64,000 nucleotides of DNA from Pseudomonas taetrolens (GCF_900475285.1 NZ_LS483370.1:2990001-3054000), one strand, 5' to 3'; counted from the stretch's first letter, positions 1-9,040 are shown. Numbers and translations: made by a program. Notes: generated by a model from the letters alone, not told the origin.

Positions 1-22
1 CGGTAATGACGATGACGCTCAT
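1..22 (-). CDS. start of a divergent dehydrogenase-like gene (partial)
   Basis: Only the first seven codons lie in the window. They read MSVIVIT on the minus strand, preceded by a good ribosome binding site (AGAGGA, about 7 bases upstream). A hydrophobic VIVIT strand at the extreme N-terminus is how short-chain dehydrogenases start before their glycine-rich NAD(P) motif, and a divergent pair of an SDR gene and this type of AraC gene is common in pseudomonads. The family is an inference; only the start is seen. Confidence 0.5.
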
Positions 23-159
23 CTGATGATCCTCTGTGGTTCATGTGTGTCCCCACAGTACTCATCACGATCGCCTGGGTCGTACCCATTTCTACTCGAA
101 ACCTGCCTGTTTCTGCTTTTCGCTTGCAGGATGCCGAGTTTTGCCGTCACATGCCCGGC

Positions 160-1062
160 ATGGACAATCCATTGAACGAACTCAGGTCGCTCGCGGCCAA
201 GGCTGAAAACCGCCGTACCGAAACGGGCATCCCCCGCGTGGCCATGGTTCAGGGAAAAATCCCCGAACACATGCTGGCGGCAGTCTATGACCCGATGATC
301 AATGTGATCCTGCAAGGCAGCAAGAGCATGAGCGTGGGTGATCGGACGCTTCGGTATGACCCTGCGACCTATTTCGTCATGTCCATTGATTTACCCGCGG
401 TGGGGGCTGTGCATCCAAGCGTATCGGGAGAGCCTTACCTGGCAGTCAGTCTGACGCTTGACCCGACCGTGCTGTCGACGCTATTTGCCGACCTGCCCGA
501 ACCTGCCAGCCGCGTTGACAACACGCTCGGGTTTTCCGTAGCGCCTGTCACACCCGACCTGATGGATGCGTGGGTGCGAATGTTGCGATTGATGGGCGAC
601 CCGGACGCCATCGCAGCCCTGGCCCCGGTTTATGAACGGGAAATCATCTTCCGTGTGCTCCAGGGTCCCCATGGCTGGATACTGCGGGAGATCGCAGCAC
701 CGGACACGGCGATGGCCCGAGTCAACATGGCGATCCAGTGGATCCGCCGTGACTTCGCCGAGCCAATCGGGGTGGAACGCTTGGCGGAACGAGCATCAAT
801 GAGCGTCTCGGCGTTTCACCGCCACTTCAAGGCAGTCACCAGCCTGAGCCCCTTGCAGTATCAGAAACGGGTTCGCCTGCTCCAGGCCAGAACACTGATG
901 GTGGCCCATGCCAAGAGCGTCATGGCTGCAGCTTTCGAGGTTGGCTATGAAAGTGCGACACAATTCAGCAGGGATTATTCACGGGTGTTTGGACTGCCTC
1001 CTGCACAGGATGTCGGGAGGATCTTCAGGGAAACGAGCGCCAGCGGACAGCCAGCCTGTTGA
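160..1062 (+). CDS. AraC-family transcriptional regulator (AraC_N type)
   Basis: A 300-residue regulator. The N-terminal two thirds resemble the AraC_N ligand-sensing domain (the VILQGSKSM stretch near residue 50 is typical). The C-terminal 100 residues carry two helix-turn-helix motifs (LAERASMSVSAFHRHFK, then FEVGYESATQFSRDYSRVFG). It most likely controls the divergent dehydrogenase-like gene whose start is at the window edge, as regulators of this subgroup often face oxidoreductases. The reading frame is open from position 43 and there is also an ATG at 151; I chose 160 because the conserved part begins MDNPLNELR. No candidate start has a good ribosome binding site. Confidence 0.85.
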   Translation: MDNPLNELRSLAAKAENRRTETGIPRVAMVQGKIPEHMLAAVYDPMINVILQGSKSMSVGDRTLRYDPATYFVMSIDLPAVGAVHPSVSGEPYLAVSLTLDPTVLSTLFADLPEPASRVDNTLGFSVAPVTPDLMDAWVRMLRLMGDPDAIAALAPVYEREIIFRVLQGPHGWILREIAAPDTAMARVNMAIQWIRRDFAEPIGVERLAERASMSVSAFHRHFKAVTSLSPLQYQKRVRLLQARTLMVAHAKSVMAAAFEVGYESATQFSRDYSRVFGLPPAQDVGRIFRETSASGQPAC

Positions 1063-1175
1063 GGGCTTCCGGGCTTTAACTCCTGGGGACATTGCTCCTG
1101 CCAGGACCGCTAGCCCTGTCCCTGATGAAGGTGACGGCCGCATCGGCGAGCGCCACCTTCAACCGCCTGTGCCGC

Positions 1176-1802
1176 TTAAACGGCTTTCTCCACGTTAAAG
1201 CCGTCGAAGTTTTCAAAAACGCCCATAAAGCCCGGGATACTGGCCTCACGCGCCCAGTCGCGTTGCAGCTCGCAATACATCTGCACGCGACTGATCAGTT
1301 TTGCGCCCGCTTGTTCAATTCGTCGCAACGCGGCTTCGTGTGCGGCCGGCGAGGTTCCACCGACGGCATCAATCGGTACATAGACCTCATACCCTTCCTG
1401 GATTGCGTCGAGTACCGGGAAAGTCAGGCAGGCCTCGGTCCACAGTGCGGTCATGATCAGCTTGCGGCGGCCCAGCGCCTTGACCGCTTGCTTGAACTCG
1501 GTGTCTTCCCAGCTGTTGATCGAGGTGCGGTCGTAGGTCGGCAAGTGACCGAGCACATCTTGCAGTTGCTGAATCGGCGGCTTGTTGCGGCCAGTGCCAA
1601 CGTTGACGGTGGAATGGATGATGGGGAGGTTGTAGTTGACCGCCGCCTTGGCAACGCTGGTGATGTTGAACACCAGTTCATCGCGGGACATCGAGCGGAT
1701 CGAGGACACCTGGAGCGGCTGGTAGTCGATGATGATCAGCGCCGAATTGTCGGGGGTCAGGAGCTGGTCAGTGTGGGGGTTGCGCAGAGTCTCGCTGGTC
1801 AT
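1176..1802 (-). CDS. isochorismatase-like cysteine hydrolase (YcaC subfamily)
   Basis: A 208-residue alpha/beta hydrolase of the isochorismatase superfamily. Visible active-site elements are Asp26 in ALIIIDYQ and the nucleophile Cys125 in ALWTEACLTF. The third position appears to be Arg92 in TYDRTSINSW rather than the Lys of nicotinamidases. The CELQRDWAR stretch and the length fit the YcaC subgroup, whose physiological substrate is unknown. It is divergent from a LysR gene across 217 bases, so that regulator probably controls it. The family is firm; the substrate is not known. Confidence 0.85.
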   Translation of the reverse strand: MTSETLRNPHTDQLLTPDNSALIIIDYQPLQVSSIRSMSRDELVFNITSVAKAAVNYNLPIIHSTVNVGTGRNKPPIQQLQDVLGHLPTYDRTSINSWEDTEFKQAVKALGRRKLIMTALWTEACLTFPVLDAIQEGYEVYVPIDAVGGTSPAAHEAALRRIEQAGAKLISRVQMYCELQRDWAREASIPGFMGVFENFDGFNVEKAV

Positions 1803-2019
1803 TGCTGGATCCTTTTTATGGTTGTGATGCCCGCGTATGCATGGCTGGATATCCTCAGGTGACGGCCGTGAATCAGACGCAGCTGCGAGCCGAACACGGG
1901 GGCGTTCGCAGCCAGCTTCAGCGGCGTCGTTGCCTGGAGTACTGCATACTGTTACTCCCTTATCCGTACGGGTAGTCGCATTACGCGGCTAGCTGTGTCG
2001 CAAAAAGAGGAACGCAAAA
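1803..2019. promoter_or_regulatory. divergent control region, YcaC-like gene / LysR
   Basis: This 217-base gap separates two divergent genes. It contains the palindrome CCGTACGG (1964-1971) inside the wider pair TA-N-CCGTACGG-N-TA, at a suitable place for a LysR-type operator upstream of the LysR gene. The operator role is inferred from position and symmetry only. Confidence 0.4.
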
Positions 2020-2916
2020 GTGGATATGGAAGAGCTACAGACCTTCGTCGAGGTGGCCGATGCCGGGGGTATTTCACCTGCTGCGCTTCGGCTGGGCGTG
2101 TCCAAGTCGATCGTCAGTCGCAGGCTGGCACGGCTGGAAGCGGAGCTTGGCGTACAGTTACTGGCACGTTCCACCCGCGGCGCGGCGCTGACAGAAGCCG
2201 GGACTACATTTCGCGAGCATGCCGCCAGGGTCTGCGCCGAAATGGACATGGCCAGGGAAGCGATTCTGCCCATGGGCGCGCTGCGCGGCCGCTTGCGCAT
2301 TGCAGCGCCGCTTTCTTTCGGGCCCACGCACTTCGCTCCGGTGCTGGCGGAAATGGCGCGCCGCCATCCTCAGCTGCATATTCAGACCTGCTACACCGAT
2401 CGCTTCGTCGATCTGATTGCCGAGGGTTACGACTGCGGGATACGGGTTGGCTACCTGCCAGACTCCAACCTGATCGGGCGACGCGTTGGCCCGATCGAGG
2501 TCAAACTGGTTGCGAGCCCTGGCTATATCACGAGCAACGGCTCACCTGAGCGGCCAGATCAGCTTGCCACCCATCAAGCCCTGATGCAGAGCACGGAAGC
2601 CTGGCAATTCATGGATGGCGACAAGGTCACCTCGGTTCGCCCCCGGGGACGCTTCAAGGCCGACAACGGCGTCGCGCTGGTCGCCGCCGCAGTAGCAGGG
2701 TTGGGGGTTGCTTACCTGCCCGACTGTCTCACCCACGAAAGCATCATCTCCGGGGCACTGGTGCCGATCATGACCGATTATCCGCCTCCCCCGGCAGGTG
2801 CTTATTTGGTTCGCCCGGCAGGCCAGCATCCGGCCCGGAAAATTCGAGTGCTCACCGAACTCCTGATCGAGTATTTCGGCAAGTTTCCGCACTTTGCGGA
2901 GGCCGTCTCGACCTGA
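2020..2916 (+). CDS. LysR-family transcriptional regulator
   Basis: A 298-residue LysR-type regulator of the AaeR/CrgA-like group: winged HTH at residues 1-60 (LQTFVEVADAGGISPAALRLGVSKS), then a substrate-binding-like effector domain. The start is probably GTG at 2020, with an AGAGG site nine bases upstream; an in-frame ATG follows at 2026 but is too far from that site. It faces the YcaC-like hydrolase gene and probably controls it. The effector is unknown. Confidence 0.88.
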   Translation: MDMEELQTFVEVADAGGISPAALRLGVSKSIVSRRLARLEAELGVQLLARSTRGAALTEAGTTFREHAARVCAEMDMAREAILPMGALRGRLRIAAPLSFGPTHFAPVLAEMARRHPQLHIQTCYTDRFVDLIAEGYDCGIRVGYLPDSNLIGRRVGPIEVKLVASPGYITSNGSPERPDQLATHQALMQSTEAWQFMDGDKVTSVRPRGRFKADNGVALVAAAVAGLGVAYLPDCLTHESIISGALVPIMTDYPPPPAGAYLVRPAGQHPARKIRVLTELLIEYFGKFPHFAEAVST

Positions 2917-3043
2917 TCATAGAACTTTTCCTTTTTTACCGGTCTATGTGAGTACGCACATAAGGCTTGGTAAACGCGACTCGAAGGTTTCCCTCAGCCA
3001 GATGGCCCTATGTCCAATTGTCTATCAGAGGTTGTCTTCGCTC

Positions 3044-3415
3044 ATGAAATTTCATGTCCCACGGATGGTGCTCTTCGGCCTGTTCGCGTTTGCGGCAGTG
3101 AGCTCGGCATCAGCATCACAGATGAAAACCTCGAACCCGGCGTTCGTCACTGAAGTCGCAGCTGCGCAGGCCCCGGCTGCCGGCAACCCTTGGCCTGACC
3201 TGGCCAGCGTGGCGGGCACACAGCCGTTGCTGGCCCATGACGATCGCTACCGGCATGACCATCGCCGGTACGACCGTCGATACGACTGGCGCAGAGAACA
3301 AGCGCGCAGAGAGCAGTACCGCCGGGAAGCCGAGCGCCGTCGTGACTGGGAACGTCGCCATGACCGGGCCATGCGGCACCACTACGACGGCGAACACCGC
3401 TACTATCGTCGCTAG
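3044..3415 (+). CDS. small exported protein rich in His, Arg, Tyr and Asp
   Basis: A 123-residue protein with a clear Sec signal peptide (hydrophobic core VLFGLFAFAAVSSASA, residues about 8-23). The mature part has a central region ending in LLAHD followed by a strongly charged tail made of repeated R/H/D/Y dipeptides (for example DDRYRHDHRRYDRRYDW). Such tails occur in small periplasmic proteins of pseudomonads with no settled function; metal or envelope binding would be a guess. The frame is open further upstream, but ATG 3044 is the start that gives the signal peptide. A strong hairpin follows the stop. Confidence 0.7.
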   Translation: MKFHVPRMVLFGLFAFAAVSSASASQMKTSNPAFVTEVAAAQAPAAGNPWPDLASVAGTQPLLAHDDRYRHDHRRYDRRYDWRREQARREQYRREAERRRDWERRHDRAMRHHYDGEHRYYRR

Positions 3416-3423
3416 GTTAATAA

Positions 3424-3457
3424 CCGGTTTCAGCCAGGAACGACTGGCTGAAACCGG
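3424..3457. terminator. perfect 14-bp hairpin between convergent genes
   Basis: CCGGTTTCAGCCAG (3424-3437) and its exact complement (3444-3457) enclose a 6-base loop. It sits between the stop of the exported protein gene and the convergent LysR gene. There is no T tract on either side, so it may act as a bidirectional block or a 3'-end stabiliser rather than a classic intrinsic terminator. Confidence 0.6.
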
Positions 3458-3474
3458 CCCCCGCGCCCTGCCCT

Positions 3475-4368
3475 CTACACGTCTTTGCGCAATGCATTGG
3501 CAACCAGGGTAAATGCAGGTGAAGGTTGGCGGCGGCTGGGGTAATACAAGTAGTAGCCCGAGAACGGCAGGCACCAATCTTCCAGTACCCGTATCAGCCC
3601 GCCTTCCTGCAGATGCGGTTCAAACTCCTCCTCCGGCAGGTACGCAATGCCCAGTCCCGCCACTGTCGCCTCCACGATAGGCGGCGAGGTGTTGAAAACA
3701 AGCTGGCCATCGACCCGTACGTTCACCTGTTTGCCTCGCCGCTCAAAGTCCCAGACATAGAGCCCGCCTGATGTCTGCATGCGCTGGTTGATACAGTTAT
3801 GGTCCATCAAGTCGCGCGGTTTTTTCGGAATCCCCCGGGCCGCAAAGTACGCTGGCGAAGCGACGACCGCCATCCGCAATAGCGGGCCTATCGGCACGGC
3901 GATCATGTCTTTGTCGATGGTGTCACCCATGCGCACGCCAGCATCAAAACGATCCGCCACGATGTCTCTGAACCCATAATTGACGTCGAATTCAACATTG
4001 ATGTCCGGGTACTCATGCAGCAGCGCGGTGAGTTTGGGCAGCAACGTGGTGCGCAGCACATGATCGCCGCAAGTGATGCGTACGGTGCCCGCAGGCTTGT
4101 CGCGCAGTTCCGTGAGCACATCCAGCTCCGCTTCAATTTCATCGAAGCGATTACCGATCGCTTGCAGCAGCCGCTCCCCGGCAACGGTCGTCGAGAGACT
4201 GCGGGTGGTCCGCGTCAGCAGCCTGATTTGCAGGCGTGCTTCCAGGCCGCTGATGGCCTGGCTCAGCGCAGACTGGGTAACACCCAGCACCCCGGCGGCA
4301 CGGGTGAAGCTGCCTTCACGTGCCACTGTCACGAAAGACAGCAGATCATTGAGGTTTCTTCTGGCCAT
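3475..4368 (-). CDS. LysR-family transcriptional regulator
   Basis: A 297-residue LysR regulator. The HTH is visible at residues 20-40 (SFTRAAGVLGVTQSALSQAI), followed by a linker and an effector domain. It is divergent from the NepI-like exporter gene with about 130 bases between starts, and probably controls the exporter and the hydrolase downstream of it. Confidence 0.88.
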   Translation of the reverse strand: MARRNLNDLLSFVTVAREGSFTRAAGVLGVTQSALSQAISGLEARLQIRLLTRTTRSLSTTVAGERLLQAIGNRFDEIEAELDVLTELRDKPAGTVRITCGDHVLRTTLLPKLTALLHEYPDINVEFDVNYGFRDIVADRFDAGVRMGDTIDKDMIAVPIGPLLRMAVVASPAYFAARGIPKKPRDLMDHNCINQRMQTSGGLYVWDFERRGKQVNVRVDGQLVFNTSPPIVEATVAGLGIAYLPEEEFEPHLQEGGLIRVLEDWCLPFSGYYLYYPSRRQPSPAFTLVANALRKDV

Positions 4369-4496
4369 GGTGTGAGGCGCCTGTGCGACTTATTGATTAG
4401 CAGTACTTATAGCCTTATTAAGGATTCATTAGCTAGTCGCAGAAGTCGTCGTTCGTCACCATTACCGGTATGAACACCCATGACGACGAGGTCCCG
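4369..4496. promoter_or_regulatory. divergent control region with CCTTATTAAGG palindrome
   Basis: An AT-rich gap between the LysR gene and the exporter. CCTTATTAAGG (4413-4423) is a perfect 11-base palindrome of the kind bound by LysR dimers; direct and reverse TA-rich half sites surround it. Its role as the operator is inferred. Confidence 0.45.
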
Positions 4497-5717
4497 ATGG
4501 ACACTGTTTCACCCCGCAACGAGGCTCCCGCCTGCTGGAGCGGTGTCTTTGCCATGACGCTGTGTGTTTTTGTCCTGATCGCATCGGAGTTCATGCCTGT
4601 CAGCCTGCTGACGCCGATGGCGGCAGATCTTCATGTTACCGAGGGGATGGCCGGGCAAGGCATTGCGATTTCCGGGGCATTTGCCGTGCTGACCAGCCTG
4701 TCGATATCGTGGATTGCCAGAACCCTCGATCGCAAGACGCTGTTGCTGGCATTGGCCGGGTTGATGGCTGTCTCGGGCGTGATCGTCGGGCTGGCTCCTG
4801 ACTACCCGACTTACATGGTTGGCCGGGCGCTTATCGGGGTGGTCATTGGCGGTTTCTGGTCGATGTCCGCAGCAACGGCCATGCGCCTGGTACCCGCCCC
4901 GCAGGTGCCGAAGGCGCTGGCCATCTTCAATGGCGGTAACGCGCTGGCGACCGTCATTGCTGCACCGCTGGGCAGTTATCTAGGCTCGATCATAGGTTGG
5001 CGTGGCGCTTTTTTGTGCGTGGTGCCCATCGCAGCCATTGCCTTTATCTGGATGTGCATCAGCCTGCCGGCCATGAAGCTGGAGCCGGGTAAACACGGTT
5101 CCGGGAACGTGTTCAACCTGTTCAAGAGCCGAACAGTGACGCTGGGCATGCTCGCTTGCGGGGCCTTCTTCATGGGGCAGTTTGCACTGTTCACCTATTT
5201 GCGGCCCTTCCTTGAAACGGTGACGCGGGTGGATGTCTTCACCTTGTCGCTGATCTTGCTGGTCATCGGTGTAGCAGGCTTTATCGGCACCCTGATCATC
5301 GGCCGGTTTCTAAAGCGCAGCCTGTTCCGGACATTGATCATCATTCCGGTCTTGATGGCCGTGATCGCGCTGACACTGATCCCTTTTGGCCACTCGACCC
5401 TTGCAGTGGCTGTGCTGCTCGGCTTGTGGGGGCTGTTGGCGACTGCGGCCCCGGTGGGCTGGTGGAGCTGGATCGCACAAGCCTTGCCAAACAATGCCGA
5501 AGCCGGCGGCGGTCTGATGGTGGCGGTGATTCAACTGGCCATTGCACTGGGCTCCACCGTGGGTGGACTGCTGTTCGACAGTCGCGGTTACCCGAGCACG
5601 TTTATCGCGAGCGCCGCCGTGCTGCTGATTGGTGCATGGGTGAGCGTGCTGACCTCACGCTCGGCAAGTGATTCACCCCCAAAACTGATGACTCCTCCTC
5701 GACAGGCCCTCCCATGA
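4497..5717 (+). CDS. NepI-like MFS exporter (DHA1 family)
   Basis: A 406-residue twelve-helix major-facilitator protein. The opening IASEFMPVSLLTPMA and the motif ALIGVVIGGFWSMSA correspond closely to the E. coli purine-ribonucleoside exporter NepI, including the loop APQVPKALA. I chose ATG 4497 because GAGG lies six bases upstream; an ATG at 4470 has no such site. Its stop overlaps the next start by ATGA, so it is translationally coupled to the hydrolase gene. The exporter class is clear; the substrate is not. Confidence 0.85.
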   Translation: MDTVSPRNEAPACWSGVFAMTLCVFVLIASEFMPVSLLTPMAADLHVTEGMAGQGIAISGAFAVLTSLSISWIARTLDRKTLLLALAGLMAVSGVIVGLAPDYPTYMVGRALIGVVIGGFWSMSAATAMRLVPAPQVPKALAIFNGGNALATVIAAPLGSYLGSIIGWRGAFLCVVPIAAIAFIWMCISLPAMKLEPGKHGSGNVFNLFKSRTVTLGMLACGAFFMGQFALFTYLRPFLETVTRVDVFTLSLILLVIGVAGFIGTLIIGRFLKRSLFRTLIIIPVLMAVIALTLIPFGHSTLAVAVLLGLWGLLATAAPVGWWSWIAQALPNNAEAGGGLMVAVIQLAIALGSTVGGLLFDSRGYPSTFIASAAVLLIGAWVSVLTSRSASDSPPKLMTPPRQALP

Positions 5718-6742
5718 AAAAGCTCATTGTTCTACTCACGCTTCTTTTCAGTTCACTCTCAGCGGTAGGCGCAGACATGTCCAACGGCGCGGATAATTTT
5801 TACACCAGCGACAGTGTGACCGTGCACAAGGTCAGCTTTAAAAACCAGTACCAGATGAAGGTGGCAGGCAATCTGTTCATCCCCAAAAACCTCGACGGCA
5901 AAACCGCAAGCCCGGCGATTGTGGTTGGCCATCCGATGGGCGCAGTCAAGGAGCAAAGCGCTAACTTGTATGCCGCGAAACTGGCCGAAAAAGGCTTCGT
6001 GACCCTGTCCCTGGACCTTTCATTCTGGGGCGAAAGCGAGGGGCTGCCCCGCAATGCCGTCTCGCCGGAGATGTATGCCGAGGACTTCAGCGCGGCGGTG
6101 GATTTTCTCGGTACCCGGCCTTTTGTCGACAAGGAACGGATTGGCGTACTCGGCATTTGTGGAAGCGGCAGCTTCGTGATCAGCGCAGCCAAGATCGACC
6201 CTCGCATGAAAGCCATCGCAACGGTCAGCATGTACGACATGGGTGCAGCCAATCGAAATGGTTTGAAGCACTCGCAGACACCCGAACAACGCCAGGCGAT
6301 CATCGCGCAAGCAGCACAGCAGCGCGATGAGGAGTTCTCGGGCGGTGAAACCCTTTACACCAGCGGTACGGTGCACCAACTGGACGAGAGCACTCACCCG
6401 ATCCAGCGTGAGTTCTATGATTTCTACCGCACACCGCGCGGCGAATACACGCCCGCCAGCTCGACCAAAGCGCTGACCACGCACCCGACGCTGACCAGCA
6501 ACGTCAAGTTCATGAACTTCTACCCGTTCAATGACATCGAGACGATCTCACCTCGTCCGATGCTGTTCATTGCCGGCGCCAACGCGCACTCCAGAGAGTT
6601 CAGCGAAGAAGCTTACAAGCTGGCTGGCCAACCCAAGGAACTGGTCATCATTCCAGACGCTGGCCATGTTGATCTTTATGATCGCGTCGACCTCATCCCT
6701 TTCAACAAGCTGGCGAACTTCTTTCAGAACCATCTGCAATGA
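5714..6742 (+). CDS. exported alpha/beta hydrolase with a Cys in the nucleophile elbow
   Basis: A 342-residue protein with an N-terminal signal peptide (residues 1-20, cut near AVGA-D) and an alpha/beta-hydrolase fold. The nucleophile elbow reads GVLGICGSGS, putting Cys149 where most family members have Ser, as in dienelactone hydrolase. The probable catalytic His is His318 in PDAGHVDLYD. It overlaps the NepI-like exporter by four bases, so the two are made together: a periplasmic hydrolase could process what the exporter releases, or the pair could detoxify one compound. The substrate is unknown. Confidence 0.8.
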   Translation: MKKLIVLLTLLFSSLSAVGADMSNGADNFYTSDSVTVHKVSFKNQYQMKVAGNLFIPKNLDGKTASPAIVVGHPMGAVKEQSANLYAAKLAEKGFVTLSLDLSFWGESEGLPRNAVSPEMYAEDFSAAVDFLGTRPFVDKERIGVLGICGSGSFVISAAKIDPRMKAIATVSMYDMGAANRNGLKHSQTPEQRQAIIAQAAQQRDEEFSGGETLYTSGTVHQLDESTHPIQREFYDFYRTPRGEYTPASSTKALTTHPTLTSNVKFMNFYPFNDIETISPRPMLFIAGANAHSREFSEEAYKLAGQPKELVIIPDAGHVDLYDRVDLIPFNKLANFFQNHLQ

Positions 6743-7204
6743 TCACAGCGTAGACACGCCCTGTCTGTGGAGACTAGAGAGTTTCGTACCCCTGTTAGTT
6801 AGTCAAGGCAGTTTAGGTCGCTTCGCACACAGTACCTGCCGTGGAAATTTTGTCGACAGCCCGGAATAGGGAATCGCGGAACTTTATAGAAGCTCATAAG
6901 AAGTATCGTCATTCTTAAATTTAGTGCGTAAGACAGGAGCCTCCCACGGCGCACGACCTCATTAAAGTGAAAAGCGAAACTTCTTAACTCTCTCGAACAA
7001 GAAATAAATTGCAACAAAGATCTATTGAAATATTCCAAATACCAAGAAACCAATATTCACTGACCAAAAATGAGAAGCCTGCCTTTTATAGCTGGATGGA
7101 AACCCAGTTCAATAAAACTACACCCAATGGTAACGTATGCTTTCGCATTGCTCAGAACAAGAAAAAACATGAGCAAACTTGTTGATTGAATAAAGGATTA
7201 ACGA
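6743..7204. other. AT-rich non-coding stretch
   Basis: About 460 bases downstream of the hydrolase. It is clearly more AT-rich than its surroundings, with no open frame that looks protein-like on either strand and no recognisable RNA gene or repeat. It looks like the left edge of a foreign or degraded patch that runs to about 8.5 kb. Confidence 0.5.
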
Positions 7205-7504
7205 ATGACTATCGAGCGAGAGATTTTCTCGGCCCTTATCGCGCAAAACGCATTCCAAGGTGAAAAGCCAAGCGTACAAAGCTTCGCCCAGCTAGCTGTG
7301 GACAAGGGGTTTAGAGCGCTTTCGTCAAGACAGCAGGCGGTGGTAAACCCCTTCTTGAAAAAACAATGCGAGGGGATAAAAGAACCCAATAAAAAACATA
7401 ACAACTGCCAAAACAGTATAGGCGGTCGTGATTTGATTGCAGCGCTTGAGAAATCAGAAAGTTATAAGGGATGGCGCTGCGAGAGCTGCCGAAGCGCATC
7501 TTAA
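7205..7504 (+). CDS. small four-cysteine (zinc-binding-type) hypothetical protein
   Basis: A 99-residue protein preceded by AAAGGA about six bases before the ATG. It has an N-terminal helical half (residues 1-50) and a C-terminal half with Cys55, Cys68 and a C-x-x-C pair (Cys92, Cys95) in WRCESC, an arrangement typical of a small zinc-binding module. The spacing and the GIKEP/GGRDL stretch recall a family of short accessory-gene proteins of unknown role. It lies alone in a low-GC patch, suggesting horizontal origin. Confidence 0.6.
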   Translation: MTIEREIFSALIAQNAFQGEKPSVQSFAQLAVDKGFRALSSRQQAVVNPFLKKQCEGIKEPNKKHNNCQNSIGGRDLIAALEKSESYKGWRCESCRSAS

Positions 7505-8104
7505 ATACAATAAAGCAACATAAGAGAGTAGCGACCCAAGCCTCTACAAAAGCAAAAAACACTATTGCCCTCGCTACTCCTGAATGTTACTGCAGCAGGC
7601 CACCATGGCCTGCTCGCAGGTCTTTCTTTTCTTTAAGCCCTGATCAGCCCACCATCAAATCGCCGCTCACTCGTCACGCATTTGAGCGCTTCGGAAAAAC
7701 AGTGCACGATGCAGCCAAGTCCTTCTGCGCGTCTAATTTTTCAGAGAGAAAATAGTGCCCATATACCAGATAGCATTACTGTTTTTTTTCGGTATCGCCA
7801 CACTCTGGCTGGGCTACCAATTGGATAAGAAGAACCGTCAAAAAGAGCTGGCCGCAAAAAGACAAAGCGAAAACCGGGCCTCCCAGGGTCGCTTGCAGAC
7901 ATCCCTGATATACGTCTGCACCGCTCTCAAGGCTGCTTGGTCGACAATGATCCCTGCCCTGATATCGAAAACCGTTAGCAAAATAAATCTGTCCCCTTTT
8001 CATAGGACGCCACCTCTCACTCGAGTGCGTAGATCGAGCCGGCATATTGCGCTGTCCGCACTACTGCAAAACGGCAGCTGAACTCGTACCTTAAATGTCC
8101 GCTA
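7505..8104. other. degenerate stretch with an isolated membrane-anchor ORF
   Basis: No convincing gene. A GTG-started frame at 7755-8081 would give a short protein with one transmembrane helix (IALLFFFGIATLWLGY) and a basic tail, but the second half does not look like protein, so it may be only the front of a broken gene. At 7981-8000 lies AAATAAATCTGTCCCCTTTT, a string I associate with the borders of REP-type transposase genes in gammaproteobacteria; no such gene is present here. Confidence 0.4.
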
Positions 8105-8146
8105 TTGGCCGATTGCTGTCTGTCACGAAAGGCTGCAATCGGCCAG
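8104..8146. repeat. palindromic intergenic repeat (GGCCGATTGC family)
   Basis: GGCCGATTGC (8107-8116) and its complement GCAATCGGCC (8135-8144) form a 10-bp stem with an 18-base loop. The core TTGGCCGAT recurs in the larger palindrome at 45973-46058 and near 47712-47730, so these are probably members of one dispersed intergenic repeat family. Here it sits just downstream of the truncated HxlR gene and may also end its transcript. Confidence 0.5.
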
Positions 8147-8152
8147 AAGGGG

Positions 8153-8431
8153 TCACTTCGTGTCGCTCGAATTGTCAGAGTCGTAGAGAATACGAGCCTC
8201 GCGAAAACCTTCAGCGTTCTCTGCCACCCACATCCACAATGGAATCATCTGCGCCAGCAGGCCCCGCCCCAGCTCGGATAATTCGTAATCGACACGTGGC
8301 GGCACCTCGTTGTAATCCTGGCGTGTGACCAAGCCGTCTCTATCCAACTGGCGCAAGCTGCGGGTCAACATCCGCTGCGTCACGCCCCTCATGCGCCGGG
8401 CTATATCCGCATGCCGCAGCCATTGAGACAA
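8153..8431 (-). pseudogene. truncated HxlR-family regulator
   Basis: The 92 residues from a TTG codon match the recognition-helix and wing half of HxlR regulators (GVTQRMLTRSLRQLDRDGL, then VPPRVDYELSELGRGLL). The usual first 30 residues, which hold the conserved Cys and the GDKW motif, are missing: upstream codons read unrelated sequence into the tail of the Rrf2 gene. A deletion between the two regulator genes explains this. The remaining protein would lack helix 1 and is unlikely to work. Confidence 0.7.
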
Positions 8432-8493
8432 TCCGTCGCGATTTCAGCAAGGCCGGGGACCACTGCCCCTCTCAACTCAGCTTCACGGCAACC

Positions 8494-8955
8494 CTACAGG
8501 CTTGCCTCACATGAAAGGGAGCCGTCATGACCCGCAGCACGACGTGCATCGAACAAGCGATTAAGTTCACCCAGACTAAGGGTGCGCAACCGCTCTACCA
8601 GCACCGACTCTGCTTCGCGTAAAGCGTCGTCGACCGCAAGATTGACCACCTGCTCGATCATGCAGTCGGGGTTGGAACGCTCATTGCCGATGGCGAACAG
8701 CGAGGGCTGTCCCACCGCGTTATAGATATCCAATAGCGTGACTTGCTCAAGATTGCAAGTGATCACCCATCCTCCACCATGCCCTTTCTGCGAATGAACG
8801 TAGCCTGCGTCCCGCAAGCCAGACAACGCTCTGCGAACAACCACTGGATTCGTTCCAAGCATTGCGGCTATCCCTTCCGACGTTAATGGCCCCGCTTGCC
8901 GCGCCATGTGGACCAGGATATGTAGCATTCGCGAAAGACGGCTGTCGTAACGCAT
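8494..8955 (-). CDS. Rrf2-family transcriptional regulator
   Basis: A 153-residue Rrf2-type regulator: N-terminal winged helix (LHILVHMARQAGPLTSEGIA, residues 11-30) and the wing QKGHGGGWVI. It has only Cys67 and Cys98, not the three-Cys cluster of iron-sulfur members such as IscR, so it resembles YwnA-like redox or electrophile sensors. I take ATG 8955 (MRYDSRLSRML) over an upstream in-frame ATG. It is divergent from the methyltransferase gene and probably controls it. Confidence 0.82.
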   Translation of the reverse strand: MRYDSRLSRMLHILVHMARQAGPLTSEGIAAMLGTNPVVVRRALSGLRDAGYVHSQKGHGGGWVITCNLEQVTLLDIYNAVGQPSLFAIGNERSNPDCMIEQVVNLAVDDALREAESVLVERLRTLSLGELNRLFDARRAAGHDGSLSCEASL

Positions 8956-9040
8956 CGTTTGCCCCTTTTGTTGCTGATACTTGGCAGAAAGCACCCACTC
9001 ATGATACTTGTAAAGTTACATGAATTTTGAGGGCGGCGCG

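Noticed and set aside
7755..8081. GTG-started frame with a membrane helix
   Set aside because: The first 45 residues are plausible but the rest is not; kept only as a note in the degenerate stretch.
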